Source of the DNA: a virus
IMG/VR virus record: IMGVR_UViG_3300006931_000521
Location: 1-22,818 of that record
DNA length: 22,818 nt
Strand: one strand, 5' to 3'
Shown here piece by piece: positions 1 through 6,459 of the stretch. Under the pieces are notes generated by a model, which saw nothing but the letters and a program-made list of their open reading frames with translations, had not been told where the DNA came from and ran no database searches. The stretch's first letter is position 1, and each line of letters starts with the position of its first letter. The position numbers and the translations under genes were made by a program.

Positions 1-1845
1 GACCGCGCGGTCTCGTGGCTCCGGCCCATGCTCGAAGACGTGCAAACCACGATCGTCGGGCACAACGTTTGTTTCGATCTCGGCGTTGCGGTCGCCGCAG
101 ATCCGACGCTGCTTCGGCCCGTGTTCGAGAAGTTCAAAGCCGGGCTGGTGCACGATACTATGACGCGCCAGCAACTCCTAGATATCGCCACCGGACAAAT
201 GAAATTCCATACGGACGAGGACGGCGAGCCGAAAAAGACGTCCTACGATCTCGCGGCGCTCTCGCTCCGGCTGTTGGACAAGCGCGTCCAGAAGAAAGAC
301 ACGTGGCGCCTAAAATACGCCCTCCTCGACGGCGTGCCGCTCTCGCAATGGGAGCCGGAGGCGAAGGAGTACGCGATCGGTGATGCCGTCGTGACGGCGC
401 AGATCCACGCGAAACAAGACGAGGTCGCGGGCGGCCCGATCCCGAACTCGGCCGAGCAGCACAGGGCGGCGTGGGGCCTCCATCTCCAAAGCGCCTGGGG
501 GATTCGCACCGACGGCGCGGCGGTGAAGAAGCTACACGAGGAGCTGGCGAAGGACTACGCCGAGATGATGGAGGAGCTGAAGCCCACGGGTTTGCTCAAG
601 GTCCAGCCCGCGCGCACGAACCGAAAAGGCGTGTTCGTGCCGGAGAAGATCTCGAAGTCCATGAGCGTGATTTACAATCGCGTCGTCGCGGCGTACGAGA
701 AGAAGGGCGAGGCCTACCCGCAGACGGAAAAGGGTGGCGTCTCGACGGCGAAAAAGACGCTCGTGGAGTCGGGCGATCCGGATCTGAAAAAGCTGTCCGA
801 GGCCGGCGCGACGCAAAAACTTCTCACCACCTACGTTCCCGTGTTGGAGTCGGGCACACGCTGGCCGATCAACCCCCGCTATAACGTGCTGGTCGAGACG
901 GGCCGGACCTCGTGCAGCAAGCCCAACATTCAGAACCCGCCGCGCAAGGGCGGCGTGCGCGAATGCTTCATCCCGCGGCCGGGCTGGGTCTACGTCTTCA
1001 GCGACTACGATACGCTGGAGTTGCGCGCGCTGGCTCAGGCGTGCCTTGACATGCTCGGGCGCTCGGAGATGGCGGAGGCGCTCCGACGCGGCGAGGATCT
1101 ACACCTCTCGCTGGCGGCCGAGATGTTGGGGATCCCGCTGGCCGAGGCCAAAGCCCGTTTTGATGCCGGCGACGCCGAGGTCAAGGAGTACCGCCAGCAA
1201 GCCAAGCCGGCAAACTTCGGCTTCCCCGGGGGGATGGCGGCCGCGAGCTTTCGAGAGTACGCCGAGGGCTACGGCATCTCCCTCACCGAGGAGCAGGCCG
1301 AAGAGATCCACGAAACGTGGTTTCGCGCGTGGCCCGAGATGCGCGCCTACTTCGGGATCATCAAAGGCCTAACGGAGGTCGAGGAACCGATCCGCCAGCT
1401 CCGGTCCGGCCGCATTCGCGGAGGGGCGTCGTTCTGCGCGGCGGCTAACGGATTCTTCCAGGGGCTCGCGGCCGACGGGGCGAAGTCGGCCGTATGGCGC
1501 GTGGCGTGGGAGTGCTACGTTGACGCGTCGAGCCCGCTCTACGGGTGCCGGCCGGTCTTCTTTATTCACGACGAGATCGGCATGGAGGTCCCCTACAAGG
1601 CATTCGGCCCCGAGCGCTCAGCGCGCGCCGCGGATCGCCTGTCCGAGGTCATGCGCGAGGCGATGCAAGAATTCATCCCGGACGTGCCGATCGGCTGCAA
1701 GCCCATCATGGTCCGGCGGTGGTTCAAGGGCGCCGAGCAAGTCAAGGTAAACGGCCTCTTGGTCCCGTCGCGGCCGGTGGTGACGGAGAAGGAAGGCAAG
1801 AAGCGCACAGCGTGGGTGGCGGACCTAGACGGGTTAGCGGCGTAA
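1..1845 (+). CDS. Family A DNA polymerase with 3'-5' exonuclease domain (5' end cut by window edge)
   Basis: Replicative PolI-type polymerase of the phage. The frame is open from base 1, so the true start and exonuclease motif I lie left of the window; the first internal ATG is at 28. Counting from that Met, the exonuclease motif II HNVCFD is near residue 12 and motif III, YAIGDA, near 114. Polymerase motif A is SDYDTLELR (about 324-332), with the catalytic Asp and the Glu of DYSQIELR-type motifs kept. Motif B is RQQAKPANFGFPGG (about 388-401), with the Arg, Lys and Phe kept but GFPGG where PolI has a Tyr-Gly. Motif C is FIHDE (512-516). No 5' nuclease domain is visible. A 16-bp palindrome covers its stop codon. 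Family assignment is firm. Whether it prefers a modified dNTP (DpoZ-like) is speculation from its neighbours. Confidence 0.96.
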   Translation, partial: DRAVSWLRPMLEDVQTTIVGHNVCFDLGVAVAADPTLLRPVFEKFKAGLVHDTMTRQQLLDIATGQMKFHTDEDGEPKKTSYDLAALSLRLLDKRVQKKDTWRLKYALLDGVPLSQWEPEAKEYAIGDAVVTAQIHAKQDEVAGGPIPNSAEQHRAAWGLHLQSAWGIRTDGAAVKKLHEELAKDYAEMMEELKPTGLLKVQPARTNRKGVFVPEKISKSMSVIYNRVVAAYEKKGEAYPQTEKGGVSTAKKTLVESGDPDLKKLSEAGATQKLLTTYVPVLESGTRWPINPRYNVLVETGRTSCSKPNIQNPPRKGGVRECFIPRPGWVYVFSDYDTLELRALAQACLDMLGRSEMAEALRRGEDLHLSLAAEMLGIPLAEAKARFDAGDAEVKEYRQQAKPANFGFPGGMAAASFREYAEGYGISLTEEQAEEIHETWFRAWPEMRAYFGIIKGLTEVEEPIRQLRSGRIRGGASFCAAANGFFQGLAADGAKSAVWRVAWECYVDASSPLYGCRPVFFIHDEIGMEVPYKAFGPERSARAADRLSEVMREAMQEFIPDVPIGCKPIMVRRWFKGAEQVKVNGLLVPSRPVVTEKEGKKRTAWVADLDGLAA

Positions 1846-1883
1846 AATTTTACGCTTTTAAGCGGCAAGAGCTAAGCGCTTAG
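1840..1883. promoter_or_regulatory. Cluster of three AT-rich dyads between polymerase and next operon
   Basis: Three dyads are packed in 44 bases. They are a perfect 16-bp palindrome GCGTAAAATTTTACGC (1840-1855), CGCTTTTAAGCG (1853-1864, 5-bp arms around TT) and a perfect 12-bp palindrome CTAAGCGCTTAG (1872-1883). The ATG at 1887 follows 3 bases later. Such AT-rich DNA stands out in this GC-rich window. The GCGTAA...TTACGC arms recur at 11257-11275. Most likely an operator/promoter region for the 1887-5194 operon; which protein binds is unknown. Confidence 0.55.
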
Positions 1884-1886
1884 GGT

Positions 1887-2078
1887 ATGCTGTTTCTTGT
1901 GGCTTCGATGGTGATCTCGGCGGTTCGGTCGCCCCGGTTCTTCCCGTCGGTGATGATGGGCCTTCAGGTTCTGGCCTCGGTCCGTTACGTCGCGGCCGGC
2001 TCGTGGGCGCAGGCCGGATATTGGGCCTTCGCGGTCGGCCTCACGGCGACGGTGACTTTCGGAATGGGGGCGAAGTGA
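1887..2078 (+). CDS. Small hydrophobic membrane protein, unknown function
   Basis: 63 residues with two hydrophobic stretches, about 1-13 and 21-60. The second is long enough for one or two membrane spans broken by Gly/Ala-rich turns. There is no Cys pair or recognisable family motif. It opens the replication/nucleotide operon directly after the palindrome cluster. Its stop overlaps the GTG of the P-loop gene (GTGA), which suggests translational coupling. The only Shine-Dalgarno-like run (AGGG) sits too close to the ATG, so the start could instead be the ATG at 1908 or be read leaderless. Function not recognised. Confidence 0.6.
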   Translation: MLFLVASMVISAVRSPRFFPSVMMGLQVLASVRYVAAGSWAQAGYWAFAVGLTATVTFGMGAK

Positions 2079-2677
2079 GCGCGGCCGCGCACACCGTCCT
2101 GTGGGTCGTGGGCGAGCCCGGGATCGGCAAGACGACATTTTGCCGGAAGCTCTTCACGAGCTACGGGCCGGAGCTGGCTAGGATCGCGAAACCGAAGTGG
2201 ACGATATTCGGACCACCACGCGGCTCGGTCGAACACATATCGCGGCTCGACGTGTGCGCCGCCGTCGGACACTGGAACGGCCACAACTTCGACGGCGGTG
2301 ACTCCGTACCTCCGTCGGACATAAAGCCGGCGATCGGGTTCTACGAGGAGCGACTCACTACCTACAAGCTCGTTATATTCGACGGCGACAAGTTCGCCAA
2401 CGGCAACGCGGTTACGGCCGTGCGGGAAGCTCTGAGGCGAAAGGGCGAGATCGCGGCCTTCTCTCAGCGTACCTATCAGCTCGTGTGTCTGCACCTCGTC
2501 GGAGAGCGAGCCGCGAATGAAGGGCGCTGCGCCCGCGGCTCGATCCAAAGCGAGATATGGGTGAAGGGCCGGCGCACGAAGTCAGCGCGCTTTGCCGAGC
2601 GGTTCGCCAAGGAATTCGGTCCGGTGATTACGATCTCGAAAGAAAGGATCGGAGACGATGTGGGCCTATCAGCGTGA
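2075..2677 (+). CDS. P-loop NTPase / kinase-like protein
   Basis: A 200-residue protein from a GTG that overlaps the upstream stop (GTGA). The Walker A loop GEPGIGKTT lies at residues 13-21, right after a hydrophobic beta-strand, as in nucleotide kinases. A Walker B-like strand LVIFDGDKF is near 108-116. The distal part has a Gly-Asp segment (HNFDGGD, about 70-76) and a basic RGSIQ...WVKGRRTK block near 155-172. I associate this layout with small phage P-loop kinases of uncertain substrate. That recall is from family memory and not from a search. It sits between the polymerase and the MazG-like enzyme, so a role in nucleotide or DNA-base metabolism is plausible. An ATP-dependent role unrelated to phosphorylation is the alternative. 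Confidence 0.8.
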   Translation: MSAAAHTVLWVVGEPGIGKTTFCRKLFTSYGPELARIAKPKWTIFGPPRGSVEHISRLDVCAAVGHWNGHNFDGGDSVPPSDIKPAIGFYEERLTTYKLVIFDGDKFANGNAVTAVREALRRKGEIAAFSQRTYQLVCLHLVGERAANEGRCARGSIQSEIWVKGRRTKSARFAERFAKEFGPVITISKERIGDDVGLSA

Positions 2678-3278
2678 CGTGCTTGCTTTTCACGTCAAGT
2701 TCGGATCGGGAATCGGAAACGTGAAACGCCCGGCCGTGCACAACGGCAAGTTTCGCTCCGACTTCATCCACGAAGAGACCCGCGAGTTCGTGCGCGCGTT
2801 GAAAGACGACGACGCGATCGAGATGGTCGACGCGCTCTGTGATCTCCACTACGTGACGATCGGAAGCGGCATCGAGTTCGGGATCGACATGACGAAGATC
2901 GTCGCGGAGTTCGTCGACACCCAACGCCCCGATCCGGACATGGCGCTGATCGACCACGCCGACGAATGGATCGAGCGCTTCCGGTACGGGGCGAAACGGT
3001 GCGAGCAGGAGATCGCGAGCGGCGACATCAAGGCGGTATCCGCGGCGCTGGCGGCGGAGGTCGTCCTGATCCGAGACGCGGTCCGCGCGTGGGGGATCAA
3101 CCTTCGGCCGTTCTGGAAAGAGGTCCAGCGGAGCAACATGGCCAAGGTCCCGAGCGGCCGGATCGACGTCAAGACGATCAAGCCGCCGGGCTGGCGCAAG
3201 CCGGACCTGGGGCCGATTCTGATCGCGCAGTATGAGGCGGCCGCCTCCTACGGGTCCGCGAGGGTGGTGAACGCGTGA
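2658..3278 (+). CDS. MazG/HisE-like nucleoside triphosphate pyrophosphohydrolase (MazZ-like candidate)
   Basis: 206 residues of the all-alpha NTP pyrophosphatase superfamily, which converts (d)NTP to (d)NMP and pyrophosphate with Mg2+ or Mn2+. The metal-binding signature is readable: FIHEETREFVRAL (E39, E40, E43) and, one helix later, EMVDALCDLHYVTIG (E55, D58), followed by GIEFGID. The C-terminal part carries RSNMAK and KPPGW, typical of phage phosphoribosyl-ATP pyrophosphohydrolase-like proteins. An insert of about 70 residues separates the two halves. It overlaps the preceding gene by 20 bases and has a GGAG ribosome site 4 bases before the ATG. It is followed immediately by an HD phosphohydrolase, the same pairing as MazZ-DatZ in aminoadenine phages, although both classes also occur in ordinary phages. 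Substrate unknown. Confidence 0.85.
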   Translation: MWAYQRDVLAFHVKFGSGIGNVKRPAVHNGKFRSDFIHEETREFVRALKDDDAIEMVDALCDLHYVTIGSGIEFGIDMTKIVAEFVDTQRPDPDMALIDHADEWIERFRYGAKRCEQEIASGDIKAVSAALAAEVVLIRDAVRAWGINLRPFWKEVQRSNMAKVPSGRIDVKTIKPPGWRKPDLGPILIAQYEAAASYGSARVVNA

Positions 3279-3826
3279 GCGCGGCGGCCGCGCCGTCGTC
3301 CCGGCTTTGGCTTTCCTCCGGCCGCGTCGTCGACGTCCTTCGCCCGCGCGTCTATGACGTCGACTTCAACGACATCGCCCATGGGCTAGCCCGCGTCCAG
3401 CGGTTCGGCGGACAGGCCCATTCGGAGTTCTATTCTGTGGCTGATCACAGCGTGCTCGTGTCGCGTCTGTGCTCCCCGAAGAACGCGTTGCTAGGGCTCA
3501 TGCACGACGCCTCCGAGGCTTTCATCGGAGACGTGGTTACGCCGCTGAAGTCTCAACTTCCGGCGTACTATGACATCGAGGAGCGATGGATGCTCGCGAT
3601 CGGGATCGCGCTCGGGGTGGGAGACGCGCTCGTGCACCTACCCGTCGACGTAAAGATCGCGGACATGCGCGCCCTTCAGACGGAGCGTCGGGACCTGTAC
3701 TCACCGCCGCGGAAGGACGAGAGCGGGATCCAGCCGGCGTCGTGGAAGGTGGTAGGGCTCCGCCCGAGTCTCGCGGAGAAGCTCTTCCGAAAGCGGTTCA
3801 AAGAGATCACGGGGGTGGCGCTGTGA
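3275..3826 (+). CDS. HD-domain phosphohydrolase, YfbR/DatZ-like
   Basis: 183 residues of the HD superfamily as found in YfbR-type 5'-deoxynucleotidases and the phage dATPase DatZ. The metal ligands are readable: FYSVADHSVLVS (H58), LMHDASEAFIGDVVTPLK (H77, D78, with E81 and D86) and a distal IADMRAL (D130). The N-terminal segment VYDVDFNDIAHGLARVQRFGGQ is characteristic of the phage branch. The GTG start overlaps the MazG stop (GTGA), so the two enzymes are probably made together. Known members remove phosphate(s) from deoxynucleotides, especially dATP in DatZ and dNMPs in YfbR. Which applies here cannot be told from motifs alone. Confidence 0.88.
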   Translation: MSAAAAPSSRLWLSSGRVVDVLRPRVYDVDFNDIAHGLARVQRFGGQAHSEFYSVADHSVLVSRLCSPKNALLGLMHDASEAFIGDVVTPLKSQLPAYYDIEERWMLAIGIALGVGDALVHLPVDVKIADMRALQTERRDLYSPPRKDESGIQPASWKVVGLRPSLAEKLFRKRFKEITGVAL

Positions 3827-4131
3827 AAATACCGTCGGACAAGCTCATAGCCGCATGCCGCGCCTTCGTGACCGCCGGCAAGGATAGGGATCAAGCGGAA
3901 TGGTCGCGTGAGCGGATCGAGCGTTACGAATCCGCCCGCGCGATCGTAGCGCTCGCCGATGAAAACGCGCGGCTGAGGCTGGACAACGGCATTTTAGAGA
4001 CGGCGCTGGAGTTGGAGCGAGAGGGCGCCGAGCGCGTGGCGGAGAGTCTCGGCCCTCGTGGGATGAAGCTCCTGGGTCTCTACATGAGAGCGAGTGCCTT
4101 CGTCTCGAAGCTCAGAGGGGTGGCGCTGTGA
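3823..4131 (+). CDS. Hypothetical coiled-coil protein
   Basis: 102 residues from a GTG that overlaps the HD gene's stop (GTGA); a longer upstream reading would run inside the HD gene and is rejected. The middle (about 45-80) is charged and heptad-like (ARAIVALADENARLRLDNG), consistent with a coiled coil or long helix. No catalytic motif is visible. Its C-terminus RGVAL resembles the TGVAL end of the preceding protein, because both genes end with nearly the same GGGGTGGCGCTGTGA junction. That may be a small duplicated coupling signal. Function unknown. Confidence 0.6.
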   Translation: MKIPSDKLIAACRAFVTAGKDRDQAEWSRERIERYESARAIVALADENARLRLDNGILETALELEREGAERVAESLGPRGMKLLGLYMRASAFVSKLRGVAL

Positions 4132-4364
4132 CCCGCCAGATCGCGACGGGGCGCGCCGGGCGCTCGTACGAGATCACGGCCGACGGCCCTTCCTACGCAC
4201 CTTGCGTGCTCACGATCGACAACGATCGAGGTCGGTACCAGCATTTTCCGACGATGGAGGAAGCGCGTGAGGAGGCCAGACGACGGGACGCGATCCACGT
4301 CTCGGAGAAACGCGGCTGCATCGGGGCCGACCTCCCGCTGGTCTGGACGACGGTGCCGGCGTGA
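4128..4364 (+). CDS. Hypothetical small protein
   Basis: 78 residues, GTG start overlapping the upstream TGA. The sequence YEITADGPSYAPCVLTIDNDRGRYQHFPTMEEAREEARRR looks like a short beta-sheet followed by a helix, as in many small phage accessory proteins. No family recognised. It sits in the run of coupled small genes before the excisionase. Confidence 0.55.
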   Translation: MTRQIATGRAGRSYEITADGPSYAPCVLTIDNDRGRYQHFPTMEEAREEARRRDAIHVSEKRGCIGADLPLVWTTVPA

Positions 4365-4531
4365 AGCGCTGGACGAACGACTACGGCGACGTGCCGCGCT
4401 GGTACTGGATCGTGGCGCTGGAGATGCGGCTCGAAGAGTACCGGCGCGGGTTGCGCGATGGGGCCGTGCTCGGGCGCCCGCGGGCGGTTCTGATGGCGAT
4501 AGCCGCGATGGCGGCGGGGTTCGGCGGATGA
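4361..4531 (+). CDS. Hypothetical 56-residue protein
   Basis: A short GTG-started frame (begins VKRWTNDYGDVPRWYW) that overlaps its neighbours at both ends: GTGA with the gene before and ATGA with the gene after. That perfect fit is the main reason to believe it. The N-terminal half is Trp/Tyr-rich. The C-terminal half (about 38-55) is Ala/Met-rich and hydrophobic, possibly amphipathic or membrane-touching. Function unknown. Confidence 0.5.
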   Translation: MKRWTNDYGDVPRWYWIVALEMRLEEYRRGLRDGAVLGRPRAVLMAIAAMAAGFGG

Positions 4532-4800
4532 CCCGCGCCGAACGCCAGATCCGCGCCGCGGCCGCAGACGTGGAGATCGAGATCGAATCCGTCGAGTGGG
4601 AGCCGCTCGGCAAGCCCGTCGCGCCCGGCTCCGGACCTTCCGGCGGCTGGCTCGTGATTGAGAGGCCGCGAGACGATGGTGCGCCGGGCGAGTGGTTCAC
4701 CGGCTATAGCGTGGGCGAGGTGTCGGAGGCTATCCGGCGCCGGGGGAAGCTGCGCTGGGAAATCGAGCGCAAGGCGGCGATCGCGCGGGTGCTGCATTGA
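4528..4800 (+). CDS. Hypothetical small acidic-then-basic protein
   Basis: 90 residues, ATG overlapping the upstream TGA (ATGA). A helical acidic start (AAADVEIEIESVEWEPLG) is followed by a Gly/Pro linker, a short WLVIERP strand and a basic C-terminal helix (RRRGKLRWEIERKAAIARVLH). No recognised domain. Its last codons overlap the TTG start of the next gene. Confidence 0.55.
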   Translation: MTRAERQIRAAAADVEIEIESVEWEPLGKPVAPGSGPSGGWLVIERPRDDGAPGEWFTGYSVGEVSEAIRRRGKLRWEIERKAAIARVLH

Positions 4801-5015
4801 GCCCCGCCGCGGAGGTCGTGCCGCGGAAGCCGGCGACGCGCGCCAAACTCACGAGCGCGCAGGTACAGGAGGTCCGCACGCGCCACTCCCGCGGCGAGAG
4901 CTTCGCGGCGCTCGGGCGCGCGTTCGACGTATCGGCGTCGACGATACGTAACGCGGTGATCGGGAAGACCTGGAAGGACGTGCCCGTAGCTTACCGAAGG
5001 ACGACGACGCCATGA
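4797..5015 (+). CDS. Stand-alone helix-turn-helix protein related to the HNH endonuclease DNA-binding tail
   Basis: 72 residues from a TTG that overlaps the upstream stop (TTGA). From residue 16 on, KLTSAQVQEVRTRH...FAALGRAFDVSASTIRNAV.GKTWK matches in order the C-terminal half of the HNH endonuclease at 6927-7508 (KLTASIVVECRRLH...FTKLAARFGVNVSTLWEAVNGVTWK). It is therefore a DNA-binding HTH without its nuclease. The TGA overlaps the ATG of the excisionase-like gene (ATGA). It could be a domesticated regulator or the surviving tail of a decayed homing endonuclease. The clean reading frame and coupling favour the former. Confidence 0.7.
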   Translation: MSPAAEVVPRKPATRAKLTSAQVQEVRTRHSRGESFAALGRAFDVSASTIRNAVIGKTWKDVPVAYRRTTTP

Positions 5016-5194
5016 CGGGCCGCACCTTCCTCACGGTCGAAGAGGCGGCCCGCCTCTTCAAGGTCTCGACCAAAACGATCCGCCGCCGCGTGACCTCGGG
5101 CGAGTGGCCACACGTCCGAATAGGGCGACAGATCCGTATCGAGCTGGAGGCTATCGCAGGTCGATCCGGGCCAGCATCTCCGACGGTGTCTTAG
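5012..5194 (+). CDS. Excisionase-like winged HTH protein (MerR/HTH_17 type)
   Basis: 60 residues. FLTVEEAARLFKVSTKTIRRRVTSGEWPHVRIGRQIRI (6-43) is the classic excisionase/HTH_17 fold: a helix-turn-helix followed by a wing ending in a basic strand. It is the last gene of the plus operon. Its final 44 bases overlap the 3' end of the integrase gene on the other strand, a convergent xis-int arrangement. The likely role is to bend DNA at attachment arms and steer the integrase toward excision, though small proteins of this type can also be transcription regulators. Confidence 0.78.
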   Translation: MTGRTFLTVEEAARLFKVSTKTIRRRVTSGEWPHVRIGRQIRIELEAIAGRSGPASPTVS

Positions 5195-6284
5195 CGCTGA
5201 GGTGTGCGTAACGCTGGGTGGTAACCACCGACGCGTGGCCCATGATCTGAGACAGGCGGTAGATGTCGAGCCCGGCGAGCACCCATTGAGACGCGAACGT
5301 GTGGCGGCCGCTTTGGTACCACGTCATGGACGGGAGCTTGAGACGGGCGAGCGCTTCGGCTAGGGCGCCCTGGACCGTGCCGGCGCCCATGTGCGCCTTG
5401 CCGCGCCGGAGCGGTGGCACCACGAGCGGAGAGACGCACAGCGCGCGCCATTCTTTCAAGAGCGAGACCAGACCGGGAACGAGCGGCACAGAGCGCGGCC
5501 GGCCCGACTTCGGAGGCCCGAGCTTGCCGTGCCGGACTTGGTGCCGGATCTTCGCGGTCCCACGCTCTAGATCGACGTCGGCCCATTCCAGGGCGAGCGC
5601 TTCGCCAGGTCTTAGCCCGGCCGCGGCCGTCAAAGCATACGCTACGTTCATGGGTCGAGGGAGAGCCTTGACGATCTTCGCCACGTCCTCCGGCCGCTCG
5701 ATGAAAGGGGTGGAGGTCGGATCGTGCTGCGATCGGAGCTGGCGGCGCTCGCTCGGATTGAGCCCGGCGAGGTACACTTTGACCGGGTTCGCCTCTGTGT
5801 GTCCCGCTCGGATGGCCCAGCGGTAGAAGGCGGAGAGCGTGTAGAGGACGCGCTCGACTGTCGCCGGATCCAGAGGCTCCACGGCCGGACTAGCCCCCGC
5901 CGCTCGCGCGCCCTTCAGAAGGCGCACCTTGAGGGCCTGGACGTCCGCCGTCGTGAGGTCTCCGATCGGGCGCGCCTCGACCACGGGGGCGAGGTGGCGG
6001 CGCCAGCGGTTCCGGTCGTCACCGATCGAGCGCATGCCCTCGCGATCCTCGAACCACCGCGCCACGAGGTCGCCGATCGTCACGCGCCCGGCCGGCGGCC
6101 GCGGGGTCCCAGGCCGGCCGGCGGCGAGGTTGGCGGCGATCTCGGCGGAGGCCTGCTCGGCTTGGTCCCGCGTGAGGAACCCGCCGCGCCAGCGGCGCGC
6201 GCCGTCCTCGGTATACTTCACGCCCCAAAGGCGCCCGCTCTTGACGATCTGTCCCCTGCCCTTCGTTCTCCGTCGCTTCGGCAT
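5151..6284 (-). CDS. int: Tyrosine site-specific recombinase (phage integrase)
   Basis: 377 residues from the ATG at 6284; a TTG at 6320 would add 12 residues of unlike composition and has no ribosome site. A basic N-terminus with an arm-binding-like domain (about 15-55) precedes a SAM-like core-binding domain (about 66-165) and the catalytic domain. Catalytic residues read R225 (GLRPGE), K259 (PPKSGRPR), R327 (YQSGRHTFAS), H350 (MGHAS) and Y359 (TTQRYAHL). The usual first His of HxxR is Gln324 here, a variant I believe occurs in a subset of integrases. The neighbours fit: excisionase-like gene overlapping its 3' end, attP-like tRNA fragment about 90 bases from its start. Confidence 0.96.
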   Translation of the reverse strand: MPKRRRTKGRGQIVKSGRLWGVKYTEDGARRWRGGFLTRDQAEQASAEIAANLAAGRPGTPRPPAGRVTIGDLVARWFEDREGMRSIGDDRNRWRRHLAPVVEARPIGDLTTADVQALKVRLLKGARAAGASPAVEPLDPATVERVLYTLSAFYRWAIRAGHTEANPVKVYLAGLNPSERRQLRSQHDPTSTPFIERPEDVAKIVKALPRPMNVAYALTAAAGLRPGEALALEWADVDLERGTAKIRHQVRHGKLGPPKSGRPRSVPLVPGLVSLLKEWRALCVSPLVVPPLRRGKAHMGAGTVQGALAEALARLKLPSMTWYQSGRHTFASQWVLAGLDIYRLSQIMGHASVVTTQRYAHLSAKTPSEMLARIDLR

Positions 6285-6373
6285 GGGCGGAATAAGACCA
6301 GGATAGGGAAACGCGGTCAAGTCCGCCGCGCAAGTAGGCGAAAATACTAGCGCTTTTCAGCTAAGTGAACGCC

Positions 6374-6415
6374 TTCGTAAACCGTTGGACGGGGTTTCGA
6401 TTACCCCCACCGGCT
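6374..6415 (+). other. attP core candidate: 3' half of a tRNA-Thr(CGT) gene
   Basis: Read as a tRNA, every segment has the canonical length. Anticodon loop TTCGTAA (6374-6380, anticodon CGT 6376-6378), 3' anticodon strand ACCGT, 5-base variable loop TGGAC, T stem GGGGT / ACCCC around TTCGATT (fits TTCRANY), acceptor 3' strand CACCGGC and discriminator T. No CCA follows (CGG instead). The upstream bases pair only partly with the anticodon strand (3 of 5) and no D arm or 5' acceptor strand is present, so this is not a functional tRNA. Temperate phages with tyrosine integrases commonly carry such a 3' half to restore the host tRNA on integration. The position next to int supports attP. Confidence 0.78.
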
Positions 6416-6459
6416 CGGCCTTTTCGCAGGATCCGCGGGCGCTTACAAAGCACGGCGAG

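Noticed and set aside
2075-3278. PurZ (adenylosuccinate synthetase-like) in the window
   Set aside because: The P-loop protein is only 200 residues and lacks the PurA/PurZ N-terminal Gly-rich signature; none of the other genes fits.
5151-6350. Long plus-strand open frames across the integrase region
   Set aside because: These are high-GC shadow frames; the minus frame has the full catalytic signature of a tyrosine recombinase.
6320-6440. Complete functional tRNA gene at the att site
   Set aside because: Only the 3' half fits; there is no D arm or 5' acceptor strand and the anticodon stem has two mismatches.
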